The notes beneath the pieces are model-generated. The model did not search any database and was not told where the DNA came from. It worked only from the letters and a program-made list of their open reading frames with translations. From Pseudomonadota bacterium (GTDB taxonomy: Bacteria > Tectomicrobia > Entotheonellia > Entotheonellales > Entotheonellaceae): a stretch of 51,959 nucleotides of DNA. Positions 17,497 through 25,970 of this stretch are shown here, piece after piece. Positions within the stretch are counted from its first letter, which is position 1. The number at the start of each line of letters is the position of its first letter. The position numbers and the translations under genes are program-made. The stretch spans positions 1 through 51,959 of the forward strand of contig SXND01000224.1 of the NCBI GenBank assembly GCA_005777235.1. The letters are read 5' to 3'.

Positions 17497-18207
17497 TCAG
17501 CCATGTATAGAGGCCTCTCCCTGCACCCATCGCACCCCCAGATACGCTGCCAGCACATGATTGAGTCCCGACTCGTTGACAAACTGCGCGCCAATCGTGC
17601 TCCCATCAACGGAACGCACCATGATAGATCCACTAATGAGCGTGCTGGCGCTATCATCCAGGGTAAAACTGAGGAGCAATATTTCCTCAGGAGTGATGAC
17701 ATGCTCAGAGAGATTCTGCAGCGTGACCCCGCCTAATGAGAGCTCTTCTACCACGGTCTCTCCAATGCGCTGCACATCCCGTTCACACCAATAGACCCCC
17801 GGAAGATGGACAGGATGACGTGGATAGAGACGTTGATCCACAGTCACGGGCTGAAACAGCACCCCGCAGGGACAGGAGAAGTAGGGTAATGTCTCCAGAC
17901 GGCCCGGGGTGCTCTCAGGGCAGGGGACAACCTGACCACACCGCGTACAGGTCAGGGAATGTGGCAGTGGCATGCCACTCAAGAAGCGCTGCACATGCGG
18001 GAGCAGTGCGAGCAACTGGTCACGGCACTTCTTGAGAGCCTCCTCTGCAAGCGTTTCCGAGGCGTTGAGCACTTGTACGGGTGCATCAGGGGCCGTGAGC
18101 GAGATGTCAACGCTGTGTTGCCGTAAAAGATGCTGCATTTGTAGGAGTAATTGCATAGACTGTCGTGAGAAATGCACAAGTCGCAGCCTAGGTAGGTTTT
18201 GTAGCAT
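17497..18207 (-). CDS. PilZ-domain protein with Cys-rich middle region
   Basis: 236 aa. The N-terminal 90 residues are helical. A central CTRCGQVVPC and CPCG stretch resembles a zinc knuckle. From about residue 125 the c-di-GMP-binding PilZ pattern appears: RLYPR (RxxxR) and ELSLGG (D/N-x-S-x-x-G with Glu in the first position), followed by beta-strands with SIMVRS and GAQF. It opens the signalling operon, 128 nt before the binding-protein start, suggesting c-di-GMP input to the same pathway. Confidence 0.7.
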   Translation of the reverse strand: MLQNLPRLRLVHFSRQSMQLLLQMQHLLRQHSVDISLTAPDAPVQVLNASETLAEEALKKCRDQLLALLPHVQRFLSGMPLPHSLTCTRCGQVVPCPESTPGRLETLPYFSCPCGVLFQPVTVDQRLYPRHPVHLPGVYWCERDVQRIGETVVEELSLGGVTLQNLSEHVITPEEILLLSFTLDDSASTLISGSIMVRSVDGSTIGAQFVNESGLNHVLAAYLGVRWVQGEASIHG

Positions 18208-18360
18208 TGGAAGATTTTTCTCATCGGATATAAATTAACAAGAACTCATAATCCCTAACGCCTATGGCCGATATCGTGTGTCTACAACGTGCCGGAAACC
18301 GCCACCTGAGAGCGCTCGCCCCAGTCATGCGGTCTCAGACTGTCTGCCTATATTGGTATC

Positions 18361-18396
18361 GGCAGTAGCCAGCTCAAGATTGTGCTGGCTACTGCC
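18361..18396. repeat. Perfect 13-bp inverted repeat in the divergent gap
   Basis: GGCAGTAGCCAGC (18361-18373) and GCTGGCTACTGCC (18384-18396) with a 10-nt loop. It lies between two divergently oriented genes, so it is not needed as a terminator. No T-run follows. Nothing else supportable is seen in 18208-18566. Confidence 0.6.
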
Positions 18397-18566
18397 TTAG
18401 CGTACTACGATGCATGGGAGTCGCAGGAGGAGATCGTGCGTCAGGCCACAGGAGAGGTGGCACTCGGCCCTACTCTGCACTCTCAGCGATTATGCCGGGA
18501 CATGATGTGCGAGAAGAAAAGGCCGGTGTAGATTATGGAAACCGTGCGATGGATCGAGGAGCCCGT

Positions 18567-19586
18567 ATGCCACTTCCTCCAGTGAGCCAGTTTCAATTGA
18601 CGCCTGATATGCGTATCTGCCGTCTCTTAAATGGGATGTGGCAGGTCTCCGGAGCCCATGGACGCATTGACCCCCTCGCGGCGCTGCAGAATATGTTTGC
18701 GTATCTGGATGCCGGTTTCACGACGTGGGATCTCGCCGATCACTACGGCCCGGCAGAAGATTTTATTGGAGAGTTTCGGCGACAGCTCGCGGCAACACGC
18801 GGGCCAGAGGCGCTCCGCGCCATGCAGGCCTTCACCAAATGGGTGCCTCAACCAGGCCCCATGACGCGGCCCGTGGTCGAACGGAACGTCGATATTTCCC
18901 GGCGCCGTATGGGGATGGATACCCTCGACCTGTTGCAATTTCATTGGTGGGATTATGAGGATACGGCGTATCTCGATGCCTTAACCCATCTGGCACAGCT
19001 GCGTGATGACGGGAAACTGGCCCATCTCGCTCTGACGAATTTTGACACCACACATCTGCAAACGATTACGGAGCACGGCATCCGCATCGTGTCCAACCAG
19101 GTGCAGTATTCGCTCATTGATCTGCGCCCAGAAGTACGGATGGTGCCTTTTTGCCAGGATCACGACATCACTCTGCTGACCTATGGCACCCTGTGCGGCG
19201 GGCTATTATCGGATGCCTATCTGGGCCAACCCGAGCCGCGTAGCGCGGTGCTCAATACCGCGAGCCTGCGTAAATACAAACAGATGGTCGATGCCTGGGG
19301 CGGTTGGGCCTTGTTCCAGGAACTCCTCATGACCCTGCGCCGCATTGCCGATCAGTATGGGGTCAGTATCGCCAATGTGGCGGTGCGCTACGTGCTGGAT
19401 CGTCCTGCGGTGGCCGGTGTCATCGTCGGGGTCCGTCTAGGGGTGGCCGACCATCATGGGGAGAACGCGTGGGTGTTTACGTTGCGCTTGACGGATGACG
19501 ATCATGAGGCCATCCAGGCCGTGCTCGTGCAGTCACGGAACCTGTACGAGCACATCGGTGATTGTGGCGATGAATACCGCCGCTGA
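18567..19586 (+). CDS. Aldo/keto reductase family protein
   Basis: 339 aa from ATG 18567 (GAGGAG 5 nt upstream; the frame is open further upstream). TIM-barrel AKR features: catalytic Asp and Tyr in TTWDLADHYGPAEDFIGE, Lys in QAFTKWVPQPG, His in LLQFHWWDYED, and the NADPH-loop region near GVIVGVRLGV. Similar to the AKR proteins sometimes annotated as L-fucose/galactose dehydrogenase-like. Substrate unknown. A 25-aa membrane peptide gene and the DUF4301 gene follow closely on the same strand. Confidence 0.87.
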   Translation: MPLPPVSQFQLTPDMRICRLLNGMWQVSGAHGRIDPLAALQNMFAYLDAGFTTWDLADHYGPAEDFIGEFRRQLAATRGPEALRAMQAFTKWVPQPGPMTRPVVERNVDISRRRMGMDTLDLLQFHWWDYEDTAYLDALTHLAQLRDDGKLAHLALTNFDTTHLQTITEHGIRIVSNQVQYSLIDLRPEVRMVPFCQDHDITLLTYGTLCGGLLSDAYLGQPEPRSAVLNTASLRKYKQMVDAWGGWALFQELLMTLRRIADQYGVSIANVAVRYVLDRPAVAGVIVGVRLGVADHHGENAWVFTLRLTDDDHEAIQAVLVQSRNLYEHIGDCGDEYRR

Positions 19587-19598
19587 GGAGTTGCTGCG

Positions 19599-19676
19599 AT
19601 GCGCACTGTGTTCACGGCTCTAGCTTTTGTGATCATCCTCTGGGCGGTCATTCCGGCCATCAAACGCTCTTTGTGA
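19599..19676 (+). CDS. Possible 25-aa single-span membrane peptide
   Basis: ATG 19599 to TGA 19674-19676, with GAGGAG about 9 nt upstream. The peptide starts MRTVFTALAFVIILWAVIP and ends AIKRSL: one hydrophobic helix with a basic C-terminus. It lies 12 nt after the aldo/keto reductase stop and 14 nt before the DUF4301 start, so it could be a small operon member. No family recognised; chance occurrence cannot be excluded. Confidence 0.4.
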   Translation: MRTVFTALAFVIILWAVIPAIKRSL

Positions 19677-19690
19677 CGGGAAGTCATGCT

Positions 19691-21235
19691 ATGCCACACG
19701 CACTATTGACCCCGACGGACCAGCAGGATCTGGCAGCTCGTGGACAATCTGCCGAGGCGGTGCTCGCTCAGCTCGCCATGTTTCAACGGGGCATGTTGTC
19801 CACGCAACTCCAACGGCCGTGCACCGTGGGGGACGGGATTGTCGTCTTGCAGGCTCACGAGATCCCAGCGCTGGCCGCACGCTATGCCCAAGCCGTGGCG
19901 GACGGTCGCGTCACGAAGTTTGTCCCCGCCTCAGGAGCCGCCACGCGCATGTTTCACACCCTGCTCGCCGCCTATGAGCCGGCGGGCGTGACCCCGTCCA
20001 CCCGCACGCCCGAGCTGCAACACTTTCTCGATCATGTGCCGCAGTTTGCTTTTCATGCCGCACTCCAGGACTGTCTGCGCGCCCAGGGCCGTGACCTGGC
20101 GACCGGCCTGGCGACCGGCCAAGACCGGGAGCTGTTAGCCGCCCTGCTGACGCCACAGGGGTTAAACTACGCCAATCTTCCCAAAGCCCTGTTACATTTT
20201 CATCGCTATAAGGATCACTGTCGCACGCCCCTGGCTGAGCATTGTGTGGAAGCGGCGACGTACGCCCAGGATCGTCGGCACATCGCTCGTCTCCATGTGA
20301 CCGTCACCGCGCAGCATAGGGAGGCAGTCCAGGCCCACATTGCGTCCCTGGCACAGCAGGCGCGAGACACCGGAACCCAGTACGAGGTTACCGTGTCGAT
20401 CCAACGCCCAGAGACGGACACTCTCGCCGTGACCCCCGACAATCAGCCTTTCCGAGACGAAGGCGGGCACCTGCTGTTTCGTCCGGGTGGGCACGGCGCC
20501 TTACTGCACAATCTCCAGGCGCTCCAGGCCGACATCGTGTTTCTCAAGAATGTGGATAATGTCGTCCCAGATCATCTCAAAGCTCCGACGTATGACTATA
20601 AACGAGCTCTCGGCGGCTATCTGGTCACGATCCAACAGCGGCTCTTTACCTATCTTGAACGCCTAGCGGCAGGGCAATTGCACGACGCGCTTCTCGTCGA
20701 TATCGCGACGTTTGCGCAGCAGGATTTGGCGCTGCAGTTACCCATAGATCTGCCACAGCGGCCCCGCCCTGAGCAGCTCCGCGTGTTGATGGAGCGCCTT
20801 AATAGACCCATACGCGTCTGCGGCATGGTGCGGAATAACGGTGAACCAGGCGGCGGACCGTTCTGGGTGGAGCATCTGGACGGTGCGCTCTCACGCCAGA
20901 TTGTCGAGACATCCCAGGTCGATGTCGCCGTACCTGAGCAGCAGGCCATCCTGGCGTCCTCCACGCATTTCAATCCGGTGGATCTGGTGTGTGGACTGCG
21001 TGACTTTCGGGGTCAACCCTTTGATCTGCAACAGTTCGTTGACCCCACGACAGGCTTTATCGCGCACAAAACCTACGCGGGGCGCCCCCTCAAAGCCCTC
21101 GAATGGCCGGGGTTATGGAACGGCGCGATGGCCGCGTGGCATACGGTGTTTGTCGAAGTACCGCTGGAAACGTTTAGCCCCGTGAAAACCGTGTTCGATC
21201 TCCTACGCCCGGAGCATCAACCGGCAGAGGGCTGA
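19691..21235 (+). CDS. DUF4301 family protein
   Basis: 514 aa from ATG 19691 (a GTG at 19673 is also in frame). The sequence VTKFVPASGAATRMFHTLL near residue 85, NLPKALLHFHRY, HLLFRPGGHGALLHNLQAL, IVFLKNVDNVVPD and RVCGMVRNNGEPGGGPFWV are characteristic of DUF4301, which resembles sugar-nucleotide pyrophosphorylases (nucleotidyltransferase-like glycine loop PASGAATRM). No function is established for the family that I can confirm. It overlaps the 3' end of the convergent ribokinase gene by 19 nt. Confidence 0.82.
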   Translation: MPHALLTPTDQQDLAARGQSAEAVLAQLAMFQRGMLSTQLQRPCTVGDGIVVLQAHEIPALAARYAQAVADGRVTKFVPASGAATRMFHTLLAAYEPAGVTPSTRTPELQHFLDHVPQFAFHAALQDCLRAQGRDLATGLATGQDRELLAALLTPQGLNYANLPKALLHFHRYKDHCRTPLAEHCVEAATYAQDRRHIARLHVTVTAQHREAVQAHIASLAQQARDTGTQYEVTVSIQRPETDTLAVTPDNQPFRDEGGHLLFRPGGHGALLHNLQALQADIVFLKNVDNVVPDHLKAPTYDYKRALGGYLVTIQQRLFTYLERLAAGQLHDALLVDIATFAQQDLALQLPIDLPQRPRPEQLRVLMERLNRPIRVCGMVRNNGEPGGGPFWVEHLDGALSRQIVETSQVDVAVPEQQAILASSTHFNPVDLVCGLRDFRGQPFDLQQFVDPTTGFIAHKTYAGRPLKALEWPGLWNGAMAAWHTVFVEVPLETFSPVKTVFDLLRPEHQPAEG

Positions 21236-22155
21236 AGCAGCCCTTGCAACGCTTCAACCTGCGCCCGACTCGGGAGGGAGGGTTGCGCCCCGCGTTGGGT
21301 GCACGTGAGTCCACCCGCAGCGTTCGCAAAACGGATCGCTGCGGCGTCCGTCTGCCCTTCCGCCAGCGCCACCGCCAACGCCCCAGTAAAAGCATCGCCA
21401 GCGGCGGTCGTATCGACCACCGCGACGGGTAGCGCCGGGATATGCTGCGCCTCATCACGGGTACTGATGAAGGCTCCCTGCTCCCCAAGCGTCAGGATGA
21501 CCACGCGCGGCCCGCGGGCGACCAAGGCTTGCGCCACTGCGGTGGCGTTCTCTAGGGTGACGCACGGGACACCAGCCGCCTGGGCCGCTTCGATTTCGTT
21601 GGGTGTCAGGTAGTCCACCAGTGGCCAGATGGCAGGCGGGAGGGGCTGCGCCGGAGCCGGGTTGAGCACCGTGATCGCCCCATGCTGGCGTGCCGTCTGC
21701 AACGTCCACAGCACAGTGTCCAGTGGCACTTCAAGCTGACAGACCACGACCTGAGCCCAGGCAAACGCTGCCGAGAACCGCGCGATCCAGTCGACCGTCA
21801 GGTGCATGTTTGCCCCGGAGGCGACCGCAATCTGATTGCGCCCGGCACGGTCCACGACAATGAGCCCGGTGCCGGAATTGATCCCTGGAATCGTCGCGAG
21901 ACCCTCCACAGTAATACCTTCATTGGCCATGGCCTGTCGGAGTGGTGCACCGAAGGTGTCATCACCGATACAACCGATAAAGCGGACCTCGGCCCCGAGG
22001 CGCCGCGCCGCTACCGCCTGATTGGCCCCTTTCCCGCCGTGATTGATCAACAAGGTTCCCCCTGTGACCGTTTCGCCTGGGGCTGGTAAACACTCGGTCA
22101 GCGCCACGATGTCGATATTGATCGAGCCAACGACAAGAATGCGTGGTGTCGCCAC
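21217..22155 (-). CDS. rbsK: Ribokinase / PfkB-family sugar kinase
   Basis: 312 aa from GTG 22155, preceded by AGGAGG at 10 nt; the frame continues to 22236 but the conserved N-terminus RILVVGSINIDIV follows this GTG. PfkB signature 1 is NHGGKGANQAVAARRLGA. TPNEIEA lines the active site. Signature 2, VVDTTAAGDAFTGAL, includes the catalytic Asp in the anion hole (usual DTTGAGD, here DTTAAGD). It phosphorylates ribose or a related sugar at O5. No ribose transporter is in the window. Confidence 0.9.
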   Translation of the reverse strand: MATPRILVVGSINIDIVALTECLPAPGETVTGGTLLINHGGKGANQAVAARRLGAEVRFIGCIGDDTFGAPLRQAMANEGITVEGLATIPGINSGTGLIVVDRAGRNQIAVASGANMHLTVDWIARFSAAFAWAQVVVCQLEVPLDTVLWTLQTARQHGAITVLNPAPAQPLPPAIWPLVDYLTPNEIEAAQAAGVPCVTLENATAVAQALVARGPRVVILTLGEQGAFISTRDEAQHIPALPVAVVDTTAAGDAFTGALAVALAEGQTDAAAIRFANAAGGLTCTQRGAQPSLPSRAQVEALQGLLQPSAG

Positions 22156-22284
22156 AGCTACATGTCCTCCTGATTCCGTACCGCTGCATGATATGATGCG
22201 TGTCTGGCTCTGCGACCTTTTTCCTTCTATAATCATTCACAACAGTCATGAGGCCATCCCGAAACTAGAGAGAAAGGGATCACT

Positions 22285-22617
22285 ATGTCTGACACGGCAA
22301 CCTTCCTGGAGAAGGTGCGCTCCTCCCTGGAAAAACTGGTGACCCTCGACATCCAGACGGTGGTCGGGCATCTCACCCCGGAGAGTCTCCAGAGCGCCTC
22401 CCTCACGTATGCTCCCGAGAGCAAAATCCTCCTGACGCGCGTCAATTTGCTGGCAGGGGATAGCGTGACGGTGTTCCCCCCGGAGTTTTTAACCGACGAG
22501 TACACCGCCCTGCGTACCTTTCACATGGACCAGGTAAAGGACGGCCATGCCATTATTCAGGGCAATATCGCAGCGCTGGAAAAACTTCTGGCCCTGGTCC
22601 AAACGCGCCTCCAATAA
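22285..22617 (+). CDS. Hypothetical protein, first member of a three-gene cassette
   Basis: 110 aa, soluble, start ATG 22285. An amphipathic N-terminal helix leads to KLVTLDIQTVVG. A central segment follows, RVNLLAGDSVTVFPPEFL, then LRTFHMDQV and a C-terminal helix. The segment GD-V-x2-x-P-x2-L followed by LR-x2-H-x3-V recurs in the next two genes (GDVITRIQPAALL, GDVIVRLIPAVL). Not recognised as a named family. The AGAGAAAGGGATCACT leader supplies a ribosome site. Confidence 0.6.
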   Translation: MSDTATFLEKVRSSLEKLVTLDIQTVVGHLTPESLQSASLTYAPESKILLTRVNLLAGDSVTVFPPEFLTDEYTALRTFHMDQVKDGHAIIQGNIAALEKLLALVQTRLQ

Positions 22618-23335
22618 TGGCGTAGCGACGTCGGACGAGGCACAGCCAGCTCACACCGCTCGGGAACACCTGCGCAAGCTGACGTCAGATCTCCTACATC
22701 TGGAGATTACGACGATTGTGCAACCGAGAATTGTGAGCACGAAAATGACTAATGCGCGCTGCGCCTTGCTGGATCTGGCCAACACGTATCGTCAGGAACT
22801 CGCCCGCCAACAGATTCCCGCGCCGCCTGGCCTCAATCTGCTGGGAGGCCAAGAGGCATTTCAGCAGATTCATGCATGGGCGCAACACGGCATTGCGCTC
22901 CGCACGTCGCAGTCGCAGGAGCTGACGGCAGTGGCGCAGGCCGACATCTCGCGCTTATATGAAATGCAAGATAAAGCGCTCCATCTTGTGGGTATTTTTC
23001 GCGCCTTGCAACAGCGCCAAGCCGAATTCTGGGACAATACCTATAGCCGCGCAGAGATTGATGACACCGCACGCCCCTTCCCCCTAACGCCAGATGAAAT
23101 GATGCTGATCCGTAAATTCTGGGAACTGGGCCTCGAAGAGATTGCTATGCAAACGGTTATTCAGGTGGATGGCGACGTGATCACACGCATTCAGCCCGCT
23201 GCGCTGCTGGCGTCCGCGCAGCCACTCCGTGACCTCCACAAGGAGGGCTTGCAGATTAGCGTGGCGTTCTGGCATGAGCTAGTCGGTATTGTGGAAACGC
23301 TCGTCGGTCTGATCACCAGGCGTGTGAGCCGATGA
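22547..23335 (+). CDS. Hypothetical protein, second member of the cassette; start uncertain
   Basis: Up to 262 aa. ATG 22547 overlaps the previous gene by 71 nt and the first 25 residues look non-coding, so the true start may be an alternative codon after 22620, or a frameshift may join the two genes. The N-terminal HLRKLTSDLLHLEITTIV resembles the KLVTLDIQTVVG region of the first gene. The middle is helical. The C-terminal MQTVIQVDGDVITRIQPAAL is nearly repeated in the third gene. It ends with an amphipathic helix and RRVSR. Stop overlaps the next start (ATGA). Confidence 0.55.
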   Translation: MPLFRAISQRWKNFWPWSKRASNNGVATSDEAQPAHTAREHLRKLTSDLLHLEITTIVQPRIVSTKMTNARCALLDLANTYRQELARQQIPAPPGLNLLGGQEAFQQIHAWAQHGIALRTSQSQELTAVAQADISRLYEMQDKALHLVGIFRALQQRQAEFWDNTYSRAEIDDTARPFPLTPDEMMLIRKFWELGLEEIAMQTVIQVDGDVITRIQPAALLASAQPLRDLHKEGLQISVAFWHELVGIVETLVGLITRRVSR

Positions 23336-23745
23336 TCCGCCTCATGCGGCTCCTCCATGGGCTCTCGACCCAGCATGCGTGCGTGATTAGCACGCCCTAT
23401 GGGCCGGACATCGGCTTACAGACCGTGATTCAGCTCGACGGCGATGTGATCGTGCGTCTTATTCCCGCCGTGCTGCACCAACCGGCGCTCTGGCGCACGC
23501 ATCACGAGCAGGTAGCACGGGTGCTGACGTCACTCCGGCGGCTGCGTCAAGGGCTCGCCTGGGGCACGACCATCGTGGCGACGCTGGGCACCGTGCCGCT
23601 GGGCGTGGTATTGTGGTGGCAGACGCAGACGCCCTGGTGGCTCTCCTCGGCTGGTGTGGCCCTGGGCACGTTCCTGGGGCACAGGCTGCTGGCCCGTCTC
23701 CTCGGTGCCTATATCCGGCACAAGTTGCAAGGCGGGCTGCGGTGA
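23332..23745 (+). CDS. Hypothetical membrane protein, third member of the cassette
   Basis: 137 aa. It starts with the shared module: LQTVIQLDGDVIVRLIPAVL then ALWRTHHEQV. Two hydrophobic segments follow (about 77-95, GTTIVATLGTVPLGVVLWW, and about 101-118), with a basic C-terminus. ATG overlaps the upstream stop by 4 nt, so it is translationally coupled. It probably anchors the cassette at the membrane (inference). Unknown family. Confidence 0.6.
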   Translation: MIRLMRLLHGLSTQHACVISTPYGPDIGLQTVIQLDGDVIVRLIPAVLHQPALWRTHHEQVARVLTSLRRLRQGLAWGTTIVATLGTVPLGVVLWWQTQTPWWLSSAGVALGTFLGHRLLARLLGAYIRHKLQGGLR

Positions 23746-23995
23746 CAGGGACGAGAAAAGCATGCGTACAAGCACTGCGGGGTGCGGCCTGGGAGTGCCA
23801 CGCTCCAGCGCGGCTCTCAGAGCCGCGCGAGAGCCCAGCGGGCCCTGGGGGACTGGCGCAGGACTGACGACATGGACATCGAGACTGCGGGGAGTGGCTG
23901 AGAGCACGAGCCAGCGTGGCATGGAGCGCCACGAGGCACGCGAGCATGATGCGCCAGACGCTCTACTGGCAGCCCAGATCATGAGGCAACACGCT

Positions 23996-24688
23996 ATGGT
24001 TATCACCCCATCTGGTTATGCGGTTGGCACCGACATCTTCACCCCGGCCGACATCCACGCGATGCAGACGGGCCTCACGGAGACCATCAACCGTCTGGCA
24101 CGCGGCTTCCTGACGCCGTATGCCACGAGTTGCCCGGAAGCACCGTTTGCGGAACGCCTGGAACGTATCGTCCAGCAGGATCGCGCCTACGCCGTGGCGC
24201 TCATTCATGGCATCTTTGCCGATGCCCATCACGACCCGCGTATTGCCGCCTTGGCCGAGCATCCGCGGCTGATGGCGGCAGTCACGCGCATGGTTGGCCC
24301 GTGGCAGCTCACCGGACAGATCATCCGCGTACGCGTGAATATCCCGAGTTTCCCGCAGACCCGCAGCCCGTGGCATCAGGATGCCACCAATCCGCAGAGC
24401 CCGATTGTCATGGCCTGCTGGATTCCACTGGTCGATGCCACGGAGGCCAATGGCACGCTGGAAGTGTTACCCGGGGTGTATGAAGAGCCGTACCCACACC
24501 AGCAGACCGCTGACGGGAAGTTTTATCTGGCGCCGGAGGTGCTGCCAGACGTACCGCCGCGCCCGCTGCCCTGCCCGGCAGGGGATGTGCTGTTTCTCGA
24601 TCGCTTTTTGCCGCATCGCACCTTGCCCAATCAGACCGCCGAGGTGCGCTGGAGCCTGGTGATGTGGCTGAAAGGGCAGCCGCTGTAG
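23996..24688 (+). CDS. Phytanoyl-CoA dioxygenase (PhyH) family protein
   Basis: 230 aa from ATG 23996 (GAGG 9 nt upstream; in-frame ATGs at 23981 and 23921 are possible). An Fe(II)/2-oxoglutarate oxygenase of the PhyH type: facial triad His-x-Asp in SPWHQDATN and distal His in FLPHRTLPN, with the 2-oxoglutarate-binding Arg in EVRWSLVMW. Other family signatures are ACWIPLVDATEANGTLEVLPG and PAGDVLFLDRF. PhyH members hydroxylate diverse small molecules; substrate unknown. The sequence 23746-23995 has no confident gene. Confidence 0.85.
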   Translation: MVITPSGYAVGTDIFTPADIHAMQTGLTETINRLARGFLTPYATSCPEAPFAERLERIVQQDRAYAVALIHGIFADAHHDPRIAALAEHPRLMAAVTRMVGPWQLTGQIIRVRVNIPSFPQTRSPWHQDATNPQSPIVMACWIPLVDATEANGTLEVLPGVYEEPYPHQQTADGKFYLAPEVLPDVPPRPLPCPAGDVLFLDRFLPHRTLPNQTAEVRWSLVMWLKGQPL

Positions 24689-24715
24689 GTGGGGCGACCA
24701 GCCGGTCGCCCCTAC
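24686..24715. repeat. Palindromic intergenic repeat acting as bidirectional terminator
   Basis: GGGGCGACC (24691-24699) and GGTCGCCCC (24704-24712) form a 9-bp stem with a 4-nt loop, flanked by GTAG and CTAC-like outer matches. It fills the 34-nt gap between two convergent stops. The GGGGCGACC...GGTCGCCCC string resembles dispersed palindromes common in large bacterial genomes. Confidence 0.6.
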
Positions 24716-24722
24716 TGGACTC

Positions 24723-25703
24723 TTAGGCCGTGAGGGTAAATTTTTGGAACGTATGGCAGTCCGCCGGGGCGCGGCCACGGCTGATGGCAAACGTCCAGGT
24801 GACTTCACTGACGTACACGGCGCACTTGGAGTCGACGGCCAGACCGTGCGGTGCGGCAAAACTCCCGGCGGCGGTGGCGTCCGGCGTGCCCCAGCGGGCC
24901 AGCACAGCACCGTGCTGGTCGAAGACGCTCACCCGGCCATGGCGTGCCTGGGTAATAGGACCGAGGGTGTGGGAGACATCCCCCGGATGCCACCATAGTT
25001 CAGAGACGTAGGCGCGGCCTTGCGCGTCAAAGACAATGTGGGTGGGGCGCTGGACGTCCGTCCATTCGCTGAGATATTCGCCATCCGGGCTAAAAATTTG
25101 GACGCGGTCGCTCTCCCGGTCGCAGACAAAGACACGCCCATCCGTCGCCACGGCAATACCGTGTGGCAGGTAGAACTGCCCAGGACCGCGCCCCGGTGCG
25201 CCCCACGAACGCTTAAGCTGCCCGCTGGGGGAAAACTGATGCACGCGACAGTTGCCGTAGCCATCCGACACGTACAGGTCGCCTTTCGGGCCTACGGCAA
25301 TGTTCGTGGGGCGGTTAAAGGGACCGGCCCCACGCGTGACCGTCATGAGATCCTTCCCGTCATAGCCACTGTCCGACGGCGTATTCATGACGCCCATGGT
25401 CATGAGCAGCTTGCCCTCCGGCGTGAACTGCCGGACCGTGTGGTTGCCGTCATCCGTACAGAAGATCGTCCCGTTGGGGCCTACTGAGATGCCGTGGGTG
25501 CGGGCGGAAAACTCCCCTTCCCCCCACGAGCGCAGGAAATGGCCCTGCTGATCGTACACCATCACCGGGTGATCCCCACGACAGATGAGGTACACGCGGT
25601 CCTCGCCATCGACCGCCACCCCTGCCACGTCCCGATGCACGTAGCCCGTGGGCAGTTGCTCCCAGCCTTCGACCACTGCATACGTGGTACTTGCCTGTGC
25701 CAT
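24723..25703 (-). CDS. NHL-repeat beta-propeller protein
   Basis: 326 aa from ATG 25703 (AAGGGAACGAC upstream). Six repeats of the NHL type (for example RTHGISVGPNGTIFCTDDGN, RPTNIAVGPKGDLYVSDGYG and LPHGIAVATDGRVFVCDRES), each with G(I/L)AV-D-GxxYVSD. No signal peptide. Propellers of this kind occur in peptidylglycine-amidating-lyase-like and 6-bladed hydrolase proteins; which one cannot be told from sequence. Same strand as the amidase 267 nt upstream. Confidence 0.82.
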   Translation of the reverse strand: MAQASTTYAVVEGWEQLPTGYVHRDVAGVAVDGEDRVYLICRGDHPVMVYDQQGHFLRSWGEGEFSARTHGISVGPNGTIFCTDDGNHTVRQFTPEGKLLMTMGVMNTPSDSGYDGKDLMTVTRGAGPFNRPTNIAVGPKGDLYVSDGYGNCRVHQFSPSGQLKRSWGAPGRGPGQFYLPHGIAVATDGRVFVCDRESDRVQIFSPDGEYLSEWTDVQRPTHIVFDAQGRAYVSELWWHPGDVSHTLGPITQARHGRVSVFDQHGAVLARWGTPDATAAGSFAAPHGLAVDSKCAVYVSEVTWTFAISRGRAPADCHTFQKFTLTA

Positions 25704-25970
25704 GTCGTTCCCTTCGTTGTCTCTCGGTTCCCGATATGCGAGGTGCTGCACTCCGCAGCCCGACCATTGTACGCCAAGTGCCTGCGCCTGTCCCGGCTCA
25801 CACGGCGCCTACACGCCCAGCGGCGCAGCCTGTAAGCTGACCTCCGGCCGGTCGTCCCCGCACTGCCAGACTGCCACGCCACGGTGGCAGCGAGTGCGCC
25901 TGGCCCAGCGTGGGGCGCCAGCGCAGCCGGTCGCAGCGCGACGCACGCCATGGACCTGGGTGTAGAGCCT

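Noticed and set aside
23746..23995. Upstream extension of the PhyH gene to 23654
   Set aside because: The extra 114 residues overlap the previous gene and are Gly/Arg/Ser-rich without likeness to PhyH N-termini; a ribosome site supports the ATG at 23996.
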